A stretch of 64,000 nucleotides of DNA. It comes from Pseudanabaena sp. PCC 6802. GTDB lineage: Bacteria; Cyanobacteriota; Cyanobacteriia; Pseudanabaenales; Pseudanabaenaceae. The notes under the pieces were generated by a model, which was not told the origin of the DNA, ran no database searches, and saw nothing but the letters and a program-made list of their open reading frames with translations. The DNA lies in assembly GCF_000332175.1 (NCBI RefSeq), contig NZ_KB235914.1, positions 69,966 through 133,965 of the forward strand. Direction: 5' to 3'. The position numbers were made by a program, and so were the translations under genes. The number at the start of each line of letters is the position of its first letter. Position 1 is the first letter of the stretch. Shown in pieces: positions 8,710-18,737 of the stretch.

Positions 8710-8936
8710 TGGCAAAACTCCCAAACCTAACCGGAGAAGAACTGATTGCTGCACTTCAAAAGATTGGTTTCTATATAGTGAGGCAAAAGGGTAGCCATGT
8801 TCGGATGAAGCACGAAGATAATAGAGTTGTCTCTATTCCCGTTCACGTCGGTAAGACAATTGGTAAGGGGCTACTTTTGAAGATTCTTCGAGACAGCGAT
8901 TTAACTAAAGATGAATTGCTAAATTTGCTAGAATAA
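8709..8936 (+). CDS. hicA: HicA-family toxin (mRNA interferase)
   Basis: 75 residues starting at GTG, whose first base is the last base of the hicB stop. The double-stranded-RNA-binding-like HicA fold is shown by LIAALQKIGFYIVRQKGSHVRMKH, with the invariant glycine and catalytic histidine in GSH (H30), and the downstream IPVHVGKTIGKGLLLKILRD segment. HicA toxins cut mRNA and tmRNA when free of HicB. Length and motifs are intact, so the pair is probably functional. Confidence 0.92.
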   Translation: MAKLPNLTGEELIAALQKIGFYIVRQKGSHVRMKHEDNRVVSIPVHVGKTIGKGLLLKILRDSDLTKDELLNLLE

Positions 8937-9042
8937 TCCAACATTTGCTGGAAATTCCCAAAAGCCAGAGTAGAACGTGCGATCGCCCAGATAAACCAAC
9001 AACTTGCAGCGATCGAGCGTAAATTAATCTCATGGAGGCACA

Positions 9043-9324
9043 ATGTCTGAAATTACCCTCAACCCAGAGCAACTGAAGGAAATTTTAAAAAGTGCGATCG
9101 TGGAACGGCTGCACGAGAACCGAGAAGAAGTTTCCGATTTTCTGGCAGAAATTATCGAAGACGTGGCGATGGAACGAGCGAGCGCCGAAGGTGAAACAAT
9201 CGAAATTTTTAGCCGCGAGCCGATATTTTGCGATCGCTGCAGCAATTTAAAAATTTACCAAAGAGCGATCGCAACTCTTCACCCCAAGCAGAATGACTAT
9301 AATCTAAAAAAATGCAAACGTTGA
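9043..9324 (+). CDS. Antitoxin-like small protein with an atypical C-terminus
   Basis: 93 residues. The first 60 (starting MSEITLNPEQLKEILKSAI) resemble short helical antitoxin-like proteins common in cyanobacteria that are encoded just upstream of RelE/ParE toxins. After about residue 60 the sequence becomes IFCDRCSNLK and ends in a basic tail, KKCKR, read through HIP1 octamers. This looks like run-on into non-homologous DNA rather than a native C-terminus. No toxin gene follows directly; the next reading frame is a decayed DUF4258 gene. A good ribosome binding site, TGGAGG, precedes the ATG. I consider it a possible orphan or truncated antitoxin; the family name is uncertain. Confidence 0.5.
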   Translation: MSEITLNPEQLKEILKSAIVERLHENREEVSDFLAEIIEDVAMERASAEGETIEIFSREPIFCDRCSNLKIYQRAIATLHPKQNDYNLKKCKR

Positions 9325-9332
9325 AATAAGAG

Positions 9333-9594
9333 ATGAAAGAAATTCGCTTTAGCGAACATGCTCAATTAAAAATGGAGGTTTTAGCGAGTCATGAAATAAT
9401 CATCGATACAAACTTTGTAATGGAAACGGTGCGATCGCCAGACAAACTGGAAACAGGGGGAAGCGGATAAAACAATCGCACAAAAACGTTTAGACGAAAA
9501 TTTAGTGCTTCGAGTCATTTATCGAGAATTCAATGCTTTTATTTTAATCGTCACCCTTTATCCTGGCAGGAGGTCTAGATATGAAAAAGATTAG
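9333..9594 (+). pseudogene. DUF4258 toxin-like gene, frameshifted
   Basis: From the ATG at 9333 the frame reads MKEIRFSEHAQLKMEVL... to PDKLETGG, then hits a stop at 9468-9470. Shifting frame at the run of five Gs (9456-9460) restores a coherent C-terminus: EADKTIAQKRLDENLVLRVIY, then FILIVTLYPGRRSRYEKD, ending at 9592-9594. The HA..KM start, the LRVIYRE strand and the VTLYPGRRSRYE end are typical of DUF4258, a RelE-like fold. It overlaps the DUF2283 start by 14 bp, the normal layout of this pair. A one-base change in the G-run is the simplest cause; a sequencing error at a homopolymer is possible. Confidence 0.8.
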
Positions 9595-9775
9595 TTATAG
9601 CAAAGATGTTGATGCTCTCTTAATTGAACTTTCCAACGAGCCAATTGCCTATGCTGAAGATGAAGGACAAGTGATTTTGCATTATTCTCAAGATGACAAG
9701 CTAGTTCTGGTTGAAATCCTGGATTTTCGACGCTTTATGTCAAATGAAACTGTGACTGCATTATTAGCCTCCTGA
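9581..9775 (+). CDS. DUF2283 protein (antitoxin-like partner of DUF4258)
   Basis: 64 residues, MKKISYSKDVDALLIELSNE..., followed by ILHYSQDDKLVLVEILDFRR: the compact beta-rich DUF2283 pattern (Y....D.L.I.....................D.....V.IEIL). DUF2283 genes regularly follow DUF4258 genes in cyanobacteria and the pair is generally taken as toxin-antitoxin-like; that is inference from context. It is intact, whereas the upstream partner is frameshifted, so it may be an orphan antitoxin. Ribosome binding site GGCAGGAGG lies upstream of the ATG. Confidence 0.85.
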   Translation: MKKISYSKDVDALLIELSNEPIAYAEDEGQVILHYSQDDKLVLVEILDFRRFMSNETVTALLAS

Positions 9776-9792
9776 CAAAATTGCTAAAACAG

Positions 9793-9907
9793 ATATAGCG
9801 GTTTTCACTTGAGAACGGGTTTTATTTTTGGGGTGAAGGGGTTCCACCCCTTCTTGGGGGCAACGCCCCCAAACCCCCTACTTTTTCTGATCTGAAAACC
9901 GCTATAT
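9793..9907 (+). repeat. Modular hairpin repeat, TATAGCGGTTTTC-ended type with full core
   Basis: Outer inverted ends ATATAGCGGTTTTCA and TGAAAACCGCTATAT enclose a core with two nested hairpins: AAGGGGTTCCACCCCTT and TGGGGGCAACGCCCCCA, followed by AACCCCCT. The same core, slightly changed, is found inside the differently ended copies at 33909-34056 and 51150-51253, whereas copies with the same ends at 27653 and 42263 lack the core. It starts about 20 bp after the DUF2283 stop. Confidence 0.85.
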
Positions 9908-9994
9908 GTAACGACAATAGAAACCGATCGAGCAACGGCAACTGCTTGGATAGATCGGCAACTCGAAGCTTTAGGGTTAAAACTGACATGACTA

Positions 9995-10533
9995 TTGCGG
10001 CGATCGATTAGATATTTACCTGGTGACATCGGGGCTGCACAAACTAAAGTCTAGCAGCGCGGACTCCGAGAAAAGCAATGAATAAATCAGGATTTGGCAT
10101 AACCCAGAACCACTTAAGTTTCAAGAGGATGGCTGCAAGCTCCTGCTCAGGCAAAAATTCACAACAATTAACAAAGTCGCTTTTCGGTTGCAGTTTGCAA
10201 GCTGGGATCGCTAACCAATCAACGAAAAAGCGTCACCAGACAATCGCCTGTATATTATTAAAACCCTTACATTACAAGAGATAAGGTTAATTTGTCTTTT
10301 GTTTTTATTTTATTAAAATTAAATACACAAAACCAATTAAAGTGATATTAAAGATTTCTAGAGGGGGTTTGAAACCTATGGGGACTTAATAAAAAAATAT
10401 ATTGACTAATTAAGCTGATTTAGAGCCACATATCTTTTGCGATGCTCTTTTAATTGGGTCTGCGATCGTCAATAATGCTGACAAGTGCATATCAAATTTT
10501 TTTGACTGTTTTGGATTAATTGGAGAATATAAA
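9995..10533. other. Gap upstream of chlL; no gene recognised
   Basis: About 540 bp. A 68-codon frame at 10078-10284 has no ribosome binding site and no recognisable pattern, so I do not call it. The segment 10290-10530 is very AT-rich and presumably contains the chlL promoter and leader. A TTGACT at 10402-10407 could be a -35 box but I see no matching -10 box. The first part (9909-9991) reads as a short tail ending QLEALGLKLT, apparently the relic of a lost gene. Confidence 0.5.
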
Positions 10534-11388
10534 GTGAAACTAGCAGTATATGGAAAGGGTGGCATTGGTAAGTCCACCACTAGTTGCAATATCTCGGTTG
10601 CTCTAGCCAAGCGTGGCAAAAAGGTTTTACAAATTGGCTGCGATCCAAAACACGACAGTACCTTTACCCTCACTGGTTACCTAATTCCAACGATCATCGA
10701 CACCCTGGCTGAAAAGGACTATCACTACGAAGATGTGTGGCCGGAAGATGTAATCTACAAAGGATATGGTGGTGTGGATTGCGTCGAAGCAGGCGGGCCG
10801 CCAGCAGGGGCAGGTTGCGGCGGCTATGTTGTTGGAGAAACCGTCAAGCTCTTAAAGGAATTAAATGCCTTCGATGAATATGACGTAATTTTGTTTGACG
10901 TATTGGGTGACGTAGTTTGCGGTGGATTTGCCGCACCGCTCAACTATGCTGACTACTGCTTGATCGTAACCGACAACGGTTTTGATGCTCTATTCGCTGC
11001 CAATCGCATTGCTGCTTCTGTCCGCGAAAAATCTCGCACGCACTCTTTGCGGCTGGCTGGCTTAATTGGCAATCGCACCAGCAAACGCGATCTAATTGAT
11101 AAGTACATCAACCACGTACCCATGCCAGTTCTGGAAATTTTGCCCCTGATTGAAGATATCCGCGTATCGCGGGTTAAAGGCAAGACTTTGTTTGAAATGG
11201 CAGAGACCGATCCGGATCTCAACTACGTTTGCGATTACTATCTCAATATTGCCGATCAGCTATTATCGCTACCTGAAGGCGTAATTCCCAAGGATGCTGC
11301 CGATCGCGATCTATTTACCCTACTCTCTGACTTCTACCTCAATCCCACCACTCCCAAGGTAGAAGAATTAGATCTAATGATGGTTTAG
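10534..11388 (+). CDS. chlL: Light-independent protochlorophyllide reductase, iron-sulfur ATP-binding subunit
   Basis: 284 residues starting at GTG ([15 protein letters not shown]). This is the nitrogenase-iron-protein-like L subunit of dark protochlorophyllide reductase. As a homodimer it hydrolyses ATP and passes electrons to the ChlN-ChlB component, allowing chlorophyll synthesis in darkness. The P-loop GKGGIGKST is at residues 7-15; the cluster-ligating cysteines are C95 (AGCGG) and C129 (VVCGG); CDPKHDST follows the first strand. Length matches the family. chlN follows 199 bp downstream, separated by a hairpin repeat. The 4Fe-4S cluster makes the enzyme oxygen sensitive. The ribosome binding site is TTGGAGAA. 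Confidence 0.97.
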   Translation: MKLAVYGKGGIGKSTTSCNISVALAKRGKKVLQIGCDPKHDSTFTLTGYLIPTIIDTLAEKDYHYEDVWPEDVIYKGYGGVDCVEAGGPPAGAGCGGYVVGETVKLLKELNAFDEYDVILFDVLGDVVCGGFAAPLNYADYCLIVTDNGFDALFAANRIAASVREKSRTHSLRLAGLIGNRTSKRDLIDKYINHVPMPVLEILPLIEDIRVSRVKGKTLFEMAETDPDLNYVCDYYLNIADQLLSLPEGVIPKDAADRDLFTLLSDFYLNPTTPKVEELDLMMV

Positions 11389-11440
11389 GTCGAGAGCATT
11401 TGATTGGCGATCGGTTGATGGATTTTTGATGGGCGATTCG

Positions 11441-11510
11441 GTAGGGGCAGGTTTGGCTAGAGTTCTTTGATTTTCATCAATAAATCTCGCGCAAAACCTG
11501 CCCCCTACAT
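11441..11510. repeat. Inverted repeat between chlL and chlN
   Basis: GTAGGGGCAGGTTT (from 11441) and AAACCTGCCCCCTAC (ending near 11510) form an imperfect long hairpin with about 40 bp between the arms. Similar GTAGGGGCA / TGCCCCTAC-ended hairpins are seen at 53058-53137 and, partly, at 37685-37758. It lies inside the chlL-chlN spacer and could affect read-through or mRNA stability. Confidence 0.65.
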
Positions 11511-11578
11511 TAAATCTACCCCTACATCAATGGATTATTCTCAGAAACAATTTCAGCAACAATTAACTTAAAAAATAG

Positions 11579-12985
<1,407 letters not shown>

Positions 12986-13015
12986 CGTTGCTCGCAAAAT
13001 AACCCTAAATCATGA

Positions 13016-13049
13016 GGGCATTCTCAGTGGGGGATGTCCTTTTTTTATT
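13016..13049 (+). terminator. Probable terminator after chlN
   Basis: A weak stem GGGCAT...ATGTCC (with one G-T pair) is followed by TTTTTTTA, about 30 bp after the chlN stop. The stem is short, so efficiency is doubtful. The remaining 200 bp up to alaS show no gene. Confidence 0.5.
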
Positions 13050-13250
13050 AATGTGGTGAGGAGATTTCGGCAAACAGGAACTATCGCCGCCTATGCACAA
13101 GGAGGGTGCCGTTGATGCAAAGTGTCCTCTTTTAAGTGAAAAACGCAATAGCGCAACGGAGCCGTGAGAGTACGTCAAAAAATAGGCAAACCATAGACCG
13201 TAGGCGTTAACATAATAATTAAGTAATTTTAACTTCTGTAACCCTTTGCC

Positions 13251-15890
13251 ATGTCTAGCTTTCCTGCTCTCACTGGTGCTGAAATTCGCGATCGCTTCCT
13301 CAAGTTCTTTGCCAAGCGCGACCACAAAGTTTTGCCTAGTGCATCTCTAGTACCCGAAGATCCGACGGTGCTGCTGACGATCGCGGGGATGCTACCATTC
13401 AAGCCCATATTTCTAGGACAAAAGGAGGCAGAGGTTCCGCGCGCTACCACTTCACAGAAATGCGTGCGTACCAATGACATCGAGAATGTCGGGCGCACGG
13501 CGCGGCACCATACCTTTTTTGAAATGCTCGGTAACTTTAGCTTTGGCGATTATTTCAAAAAAGAAGCGATCGCCTGGGGCTGGGAGTTAGTTACTAAGGT
13601 TTACAAGTTGCCTAGCGATCGCCTGGTGGTGAGCGTCTTTTACGAAGACGACGATGCCTTTGCCATTTGGCGCGATGTTATTGGCATTCCCGCCCACCGC
13701 ATTCAGCGCATGGGCGAGGATAACTTCTGGGCATCAGGCCCAACTGGCCCCTGCGGGCCGTGTTCTGAAATCTTCTTTGATTTCAAGCCCGAGGAAGGCG
13801 ATGACAAGATCGATCTAGAAGACGATTCGCGCTTTCTGGAAATCTACAATCTCGTATTTATGGAATTAAATCGAGATGCTAACGGTCATCTCACACCGCT
13901 CAAAAAGCAGAATATCGATACGGGTATGGGCTTAGAGCGCATGGCGCAAGTATTGCAGCGCGTTCCCAATAACTACGAAACCGATCTGATTTTCCCCATC
14001 ATCAAAACCGCTGCTGATATTGCTGGCATCGACTATCACAAGAGTAATGAGAAAGTTAAAACTTCGCTGAAGGTGATTGGCGATCACGTTCGCGCTGTCG
14101 TGCACATGGTTGCCGATGGTATTACTGCCTCGAATGTTGGCAGAGGTTACGTACTGCGTCGCCTCCTGCGGCGGGTCGTGCGGCACGGTCGTCTAATCGG
14201 CATCGAACGGGAATTTACCACCGAGGTAGCCGAAACCGCGATCGCTCTATCCGAGGCAATCTATCCTAACGTCCGCGATCGCGAAACTGCGATTAAAGCA
14301 GAGTTGCAGCGAGAAGAAAACCGCTTCCTCCAAACCCTGGAACGCGGTGAGAAGTTATTGGCAGAAATCCTGGAGCGCCCTGACACCCAGAGCAGCAAGA
14401 CGATCGGCGGTCAAGATGCATTTACGCTCTACGACACCTATGGATTTCCATTAGAGCTGACCCAAGAGATAGCCGAAGAGCAAGGTTTAACTGTGGATAC
14501 CGAGGGCTTTGATGCGGCAATGCTAGAGCAGCAAGAGCGTTCTAAAGAAGCTCACGTCGATATCGATCTGATGACGCAGGTAAATTGGTCAGATCTGGTT
14601 AAGGAAGTAGGTAAGACAGAATTTCTGGGCTATACCCACCTCAGCAGCGATGCCCAGATTAAACTGATGCTAGTGAATGGCATCAGGGCTGAGTCTGCCC
14701 ATCCTGGCGATCGCGTTCGCCTGATTCTGGATCGCACGCCTTTCTATGCCGAATCAGGCGGACAAGTAGGCGATCGCGGGTTTATTTCCAGCGAGAACGC
14801 CATTATTCGCGTTGACGACGTGCAAAAAGAGTCGGATTTATTCTTGCACGTCGGGCATGTCGAACGCGGTACGGTTTGTGTTGGCGAGCAGATAAACGCC
14901 CAGGTGGGAGTTTCCCAGCGCCGCCGCATCCAGTCTCATCACACAGCAACACATTTGCTGCAAGCGGCACTCAAAAAAATTGTCGATCCTAACGTCTCGC
15001 AAGCAGGTTCGTTAGTGGCGGCAGATCGGCTGCGCTTTGACTTCAATCTACCGCGTCCCGTCACCGCCGACGAACTGCAACAGATCGAGGCTCAAATCAA
15101 CAATTGGATTGCCGAAGCCCATACTTCCCACATTGCCGTGATGCCGATCGCCGAAGCCAAAGCCAAGGGTGCGATCGCCATGTTCGGCGAAAAATACGGC
15201 GCAGAGGTGCGCGTAATCGACATCCCAGATGTGTCGATGGAACTATGCGGCGGCACGCACGTTACAAATACGGCGGAAATCGGTTTGTTTAAAATAATGT
15301 CTGAAGCTGGAGTTGCTTCTGGTATCAGGCGCATTGAGGCGGTGGCAGGACAGGCCGTACTCGATTACCTGGCAGTGCGCGATAGCGTCACGCGGGATCT
15401 AAGCGATCGCTTCAAGGTCAAGCCAGAAGAAATCTCGGATCGCATTACCAACTTACAGAACGATCTAAAAACTGCCCAAAAACAAATCGAGAGCTTGCAG
15501 CAGGAACTCGCTTTAACTAAAGCTGAAAGCCTACTAGCCCAGGCAGAACCGATTGGCAAGCATAAAATCCTCGTGGCTCAGCTAGATAATGTCGATGCCG
15601 AATCCCTCAAAACCGCTGCTGAAAATCTCCTGGCTAAGATCGGCAGTGGCGGTGTAGTACTCGGCTCCGTTCCCGAATCGGGCAAAGTTAGTTTAGTCGC
15701 GGCATTCAGTGGCGAGTTAAACAAGCAGGGCTTGCAGGCCGGAAAGTTTATCGGCGCGATCGCCAAAATCTGCGGTGGTGGCGGCGGCGGTCGTCCCAAC
15801 CTGGCACAAGCAGGTGGCAAAGAGCCTGATAAACTGCCAGAGGCTTTAAAAGTCGCGCTCGAACAACTAAAAAAAGCCTTAACCAGTTAG
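13251..15890 (+). CDS. alaS: Alanyl-tRNA synthetase
   Basis: 879 residues with full family architecture. The class II catalytic domain is at the N-terminus ([21 protein letters not shown], then [14 protein letters not shown] and [14 protein letters not shown]). The editing domain carries the zinc-type motifs HTATH (H564, H568) and CGGTH (C666, H670). The C-terminal part has a coiled coil (about 720-760) and a glycine-rich DHHA1-type segment, [15 protein letters not shown]. It charges tRNA-Ala and hydrolyses mischarged Ser- and Gly-tRNA. Length is typical. It has its own upstream region and is closed by a 10-bp perfect hairpin shared with the convergent yajQ. Confidence 0.98.
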   Translation: MSSFPALTGAEIRDRFLKFFAKRDHKVLPSASLVPEDPTVLLTIAGMLPFKPIFLGQKEAEVPRATTSQKCVRTNDIENVGRTARHHTFFEMLGNFSFGDYFKKEAIAWGWELVTKVYKLPSDRLVVSVFYEDDDAFAIWRDVIGIPAHRIQRMGEDNFWASGPTGPCGPCSEIFFDFKPEEGDDKIDLEDDSRFLEIYNLVFMELNRDANGHLTPLKKQNIDTGMGLERMAQVLQRVPNNYETDLIFPIIKTAADIAGIDYHKSNEKVKTSLKVIGDHVRAVVHMVADGITASNVGRGYVLRRLLRRVVRHGRLIGIEREFTTEVAETAIALSEAIYPNVRDRETAIKAELQREENRFLQTLERGEKLLAEILERPDTQSSKTIGGQDAFTLYDTYGFPLELTQEIAEEQGLTVDTEGFDAAMLEQQERSKEAHVDIDLMTQVNWSDLVKEVGKTEFLGYTHLSSDAQIKLMLVNGIRAESAHPGDRVRLILDRTPFYAESGGQVGDRGFISSENAIIRVDDVQKESDLFLHVGHVERGTVCVGEQINAQVGVSQRRRIQSHHTATHLLQAALKKIVDPNVSQAGSLVAADRLRFDFNLPRPVTADELQQIEAQINNWIAEAHTSHIAVMPIAEAKAKGAIAMFGEKYGAEVRVIDIPDVSMELCGGTHVTNTAEIGLFKIMSEAGVASGIRRIEAVAGQAVLDYLAVRDSVTRDLSDRFKVKPEEISDRITNLQNDLKTAQKQIESLQQELALTKAESLLAQAEPIGKHKILVAQLDNVDAESLKTAAENLLAKIGSGGVVLGSVPESGKVSLVAAFSGELNKQGLQAGKFIGAIAKICGGGGGGRPNLAQAGGKEPDKLPEALKVALEQLKKALTS

Positions 15891-15912
15891 GAAATACCAA
15901 GATACAGACTCA

Positions 15913-15933
15913 AGGGTGGGCAATGCCCACCCT
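15913..15933. terminator. Perfect 10-bp hairpin between convergent alaS and yajQ
   Basis: AGGGTGGGCA and TGCCCACCCT pair perfectly around a single A. It lies between the 3' ends of two convergent genes, 22 bp after the alaS stop and 10 bp before the yajQ stop, and probably stops transcription both ways, although no T-run follows. A related GTAGGGTGGGCAATG fragment occurs at about 61810. Confidence 0.6.
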
Positions 15934-15943
15934 ACTATAACTG

Positions 15944-16435
15944 CTAGCGATAGTTGGTAAATTGCAAGGCGACTGGGAAATCCTCGGATTTTAGGGCTTG
16001 AATTACGGCTTGCAAGTCGTCTTTGGATTTAGCTGAAACCCGCAGAGCGTCGCCCTGGATCGATACCTGTACCTTACTAAAGCGATCGCGCACTAATTTT
16101 GATATTTTTTTGGCGAGATCCTGCTCGATACCTTTCCTGAGTTTAATTGATTGCGTTACGCGGTTACCGCTGACAGAATTTACCTCACCGTAGTCGAAAA
16201 TTTTGAGCGACAGGTTGCGCTTGAGCGCTTTCGTTTGCATGACATCAACTACAGATGTCAGCGTAAATTCGCTGTCGGTGTTAATAGAGATCGCGTCTGC
16301 TTCAAGTGAAATTTCGGTGTCAGTACTTTTTAGATCGTATCTGCTGGCAACTTCACGCCTTGTTTGGTCTAAGGCATTGACCAATTCCTGACGGTCAAAT
16401 TCACTTACGATGTCAAAGGAAAAACTAGATGCCAT
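15944..16435 (-). CDS. yajQ: YajQ-family nucleotide-binding protein
   Basis: 163 residues, the standard YajQ/UPF0234 length, with the start [21 protein letters not shown] and the internal motifs [10 protein letters not shown] and [15 protein letters not shown] near the end. The fold is two ferredoxin-like domains. A Xanthomonas relative was reported to bind cyclic di-GMP and affect gene expression; general function is unsettled and RNA or nucleotide binding has also been proposed. It is monocistronic here, convergent with alaS and divergent from the PATAN-REC gene. Confidence 0.93.
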   Translation of the reverse strand: MASSFSFDIVSEFDRQELVNALDQTRREVASRYDLKSTDTEISLEADAISINTDSEFTLTSVVDVMQTKALKRNLSLKIFDYGEVNSVSGNRVTQSIKLRKGIEQDLAKKISKLVRDRFSKVQVSIQGDALRVSAKSKDDLQAVIQALKSEDFPVALQFTNYR

Positions 16436-16774
16436 AGTTATTGTTTTTTAGTGCTATAAGAGCCAAGCACCCGAGTGGGTCAAAACTCAGTTGAGTTATT
16501 CAAAATCCAGTTGATAGATTTTAAAGGTTTTTGGGTATACTCTTGACTAAACTAGAAGTAATGTAGCCTTTGAATTTTAATAATTGAAGCATACTACAAT
16601 ATCAAACTACCCCCTAATCTGTAAGTTTTAATGCTTGAGATATCTACGAATGCGCCATAATCTTAATCAATAGCTAGGTGAGCGCGCAGTAAGGATTTCT
16701 GAGTCAAAGCTCCAATGTAGTAGCGATCGCAGCTTGATTTTTTACCAAGATTACTCGTACTTTGAATTTAATTG
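16436..16774. other. Divergent regulatory gap between yajQ and the PATAN-REC gene
   Basis: About 340 bp, AT-rich, with no reading frame of interest. It must hold both promoters. I see no clear -35/-10 pair or operator that I can defend. Confidence 0.5.
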
Positions 16775-18094
16775 ATGAACACAAACACAACTGATACTAG
16801 TAAAGCCTTTGCTAGCCAGAGTTTGGCAATGGGTTCGCCCATCGAAGTCTTAGAACAGTTTTGCGGTCGTCAAGTCACCGGTCGTCTGTTTTTTAAAACC
16901 GATCGAATTAGCTGGATCGTGCGACTTGAGTCAGGGAAGGTGACCTATGCCAGCCACTCAGTAGAGCCATTCGATCGATTGGTTTGTCATATGCGTTACA
17001 TGAGTCAAAATGTACCAGCTTTGACCAAAGAGTTTCGGTCTCAGGTCTGCGTTATGTTTGAGGATGCCAAAGATCCTGCTGATAGCGACACTGGTGGGTT
17101 TGCCGAAGATGACCCCTTTAGAGCAAATGAATATGCAGCTCTGTGCTGGCTAGTAAATCAGCAACACCTTAACTACGAGCAAGCTGCCAAGATGGTAGAA
17201 GATATGACCAAAGAGGCGATCGAACCTCTGTTCTGGTTAGATGAGGTGGATTACACGTTTACTAAGAGTATTGGCAATCCAGTGACACTGTGCAGGCTGG
17301 AGTTTGAAAATGTTGCCAACCACTGCTTGCAAAGGCTCAGGCTTTGGCAATTGTTTGCACCGCAAACCTGGTCGCCATATCAGCGCCCCTACTTTTTTGG
17401 TCAAACCGATCAGCAAAAAAAGCTTTTGCCCGAGTTACAACTACATCAGAAATTTGCCACTATCCTTAAGGGGTTTAGCTTCAGGCATCTAGCCGTTTTA
17501 TTAAACAAAGACGAACTAAAAGTCGTTGGTAGTTTAATGCCATACGTATGCGAAGAGGTTGTGATGCTTAGAGATCCACAACCACCCTTCGATCTCCTGC
17601 CCAAGATACCGACAACCATACCAACGGCTTTTCAGCGCCTAGCCCCGCAAAATAGCCCTGCCGCAGTCGAGTCAACTACTGACGATACGGCGGGTATGAG
17701 TGGAGCGCTGGAAGCTCCTATCAATCAAACGGTATATAAAATTGCCTGCGTCGATGATAGCCCCACAGTTTTGAGCGAGATTGGTAGATTCTTGGATGAT
17801 GGCAGTTTTGAGGTGTTTGCCATTAACGATCCCTTAAAGGCGTTAGTTCAAATGCTCAAGATCAAACCCGATCTGATTTTGCTAGATGTCACCATGCCGA
17901 AAGTGAGTGGATACGATCTTTGTAAACTGTTACGCAACAGCGCTGCTTTTAAACAAACTCCTATCATTATGGTCACTGGTAATACGGGCTTAATCGATCG
18001 CGCCAAAGCCAAACTCTCAGGTTCTACTGACTATCTGACCAAGCCGTTTACCCAAGATGGATTGTTAAAAATGATCTTCCGCTATCTTTCCTAA
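16775..18094 (+). CDS. PatA-type response regulator (PATAN + receiver)
   Basis: 439 residues from the ATG at 16775; a TTG just before it is not needed. The N-terminal 230 residues form a PATAN (DUF4388) region, with GSPIEVLEQFCGRQVTGRLFF and WIVRLESGKVTYASH. The C-terminal 120 residues are a receiver domain: acidic pocket VDDSP, phosphoacceptor D371 in LILLDVTMP, and the conserved lysine in YLTKPF. This is the architecture of PixG/PilG/PatA proteins, which control type IV pilus motility, phototaxis or heterocyst pattern in cyanobacteria. A CheW-like gene follows 132 bp later, but the CheY, MCP and CheA genes that normally complete such loci are absent, so this may be an incomplete or dispersed chemotaxis-type system. 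Confidence 0.9.
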   Translation: MNTNTTDTSKAFASQSLAMGSPIEVLEQFCGRQVTGRLFFKTDRISWIVRLESGKVTYASHSVEPFDRLVCHMRYMSQNVPALTKEFRSQVCVMFEDAKDPADSDTGGFAEDDPFRANEYAALCWLVNQQHLNYEQAAKMVEDMTKEAIEPLFWLDEVDYTFTKSIGNPVTLCRLEFENVANHCLQRLRLWQLFAPQTWSPYQRPYFFGQTDQQKKLLPELQLHQKFATILKGFSFRHLAVLLNKDELKVVGSLMPYVCEEVVMLRDPQPPFDLLPKIPTTIPTAFQRLAPQNSPAAVESTTDDTAGMSGALEAPINQTVYKIACVDDSPTVLSEIGRFLDDGSFEVFAINDPLKALVQMLKIKPDLILLDVTMPKVSGYDLCKLLRNSAAFKQTPIIMVTGNTGLIDRAKAKLSGSTDYLTKPFTQDGLLKMIFRYLS

Positions 18095-18109
18095 AGATAG
18101 CAGTAGAAG

Positions 18110-18185
18110 GCTCGGTTAATGCAGGGGGTGTGAGGACTGCATCCCACGCAGAAGTTTTATCCCTCCGCCCCCTCCTCAGCCTTAT
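18110..18185 (-). repeat. Degenerate copy of the modular hairpin repeat
   Basis: In reverse complement it contains CTGCGTGGGATGCAG followed by TCACACCCCCTGCATTAAC, which lines up with the CTGCGTGGGGGCGCAG core and following CACACCCCCTGTCCTAAC of the copy at 51150-51253. The outer inverted ends are eroded. It occupies the gap between the PATAN-REC and CheW-like genes. Confidence 0.55.
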
Positions 18186-18226
18186 GGTAGGCGTACTTTA
18201 TCTTTGAATTTTGGTCATCAAGCACA

Positions 18227-18727
18227 ATGGGAACCCGCGATCGAAGCAGCTCTCTCTCTGCTGCTAAATCTACCAAAGTAGCCGATCCTCCCACCGATCG
18301 CTACCTAGAGATTCAAGCCAACTCTGATACCACGCTTGCTCTCCCAATGGCAAGCGTGCAGGAGGTACTGACTATTGAGGCAACCAACATCGTCCCAATC
18401 CCTAATATGCCCGCATGTATTTTAGGGATATTGAACCGCCATAGCCGAGTTTATTGGGCGATCGATCTGGCAACACTACTGGCATGTCAGTCTGTGGATA
18501 TGGTTACTCATAATTTCAATGTGGTCATCGCGATCGCAGGAGGTATGCCGATCGCGATCGTCGTGCATAAAGTAATCGGGATGGTTACTGCCGATCGCCT
18601 GGAATCTACTGTCAGTCATTTCCCCGCACATCTGCAACCATACCTGCAAGGTCGCGCCCTACAGGCCAACCGCGAGTTGGCTGTAATCAAGGTAGAAGCA
18701 ATTTTGCAAACACCAGGCTTATTTTAG
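18227..18727 (+). CDS. CheW-like chemotaxis adaptor
   Basis: 166 residues with a CheW fold: YLEIQANSDTTLALPMASVQEVLTI, then IVPIPNMPACILGILNRHSRVYWAIDL, where the LGILN..G.V..V.DL pattern is the CheW signature. CheW proteins link chemoreceptors to CheA kinases. It sits after the PATAN-REC gene, the same order as pixG-pixI-type loci. The N-terminal 25 residues are Ser/Thr/Asp-rich and probably disordered. Only 10 bp separate its stop from that of the convergent tamB-like gene. Confidence 0.88.
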   Translation: MGTRDRSSSLSAAKSTKVADPPTDRYLEIQANSDTTLALPMASVQEVLTIEATNIVPIPNMPACILGILNRHSRVYWAIDLATLLACQSVDMVTHNFNVVIAIAGGMPIAIVVHKVIGMVTADRLESTVSHFPAHLQPYLQGRALQANRELAVIKVEAILQTPGLF

Positions 18728-18737
18728 CCACCGCGCA

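Noticed and set aside
10078-10284. 68-codon frame upstream of chlL
   Set aside because: No ribosome binding site, no recognisable pattern and low-complexity residue use; lies in an AT-rich leader region.
10290-10530. Riboswitch or attenuator before chlL
   Set aside because: AT-rich leader without a conserved stem pattern or terminator-like hairpin that I can identify.
13005-13325. 106-codon minus-strand frame between chlN and alaS
   Set aside because: Overlaps the alaS start in antisense and has no family pattern or ribosome binding site.
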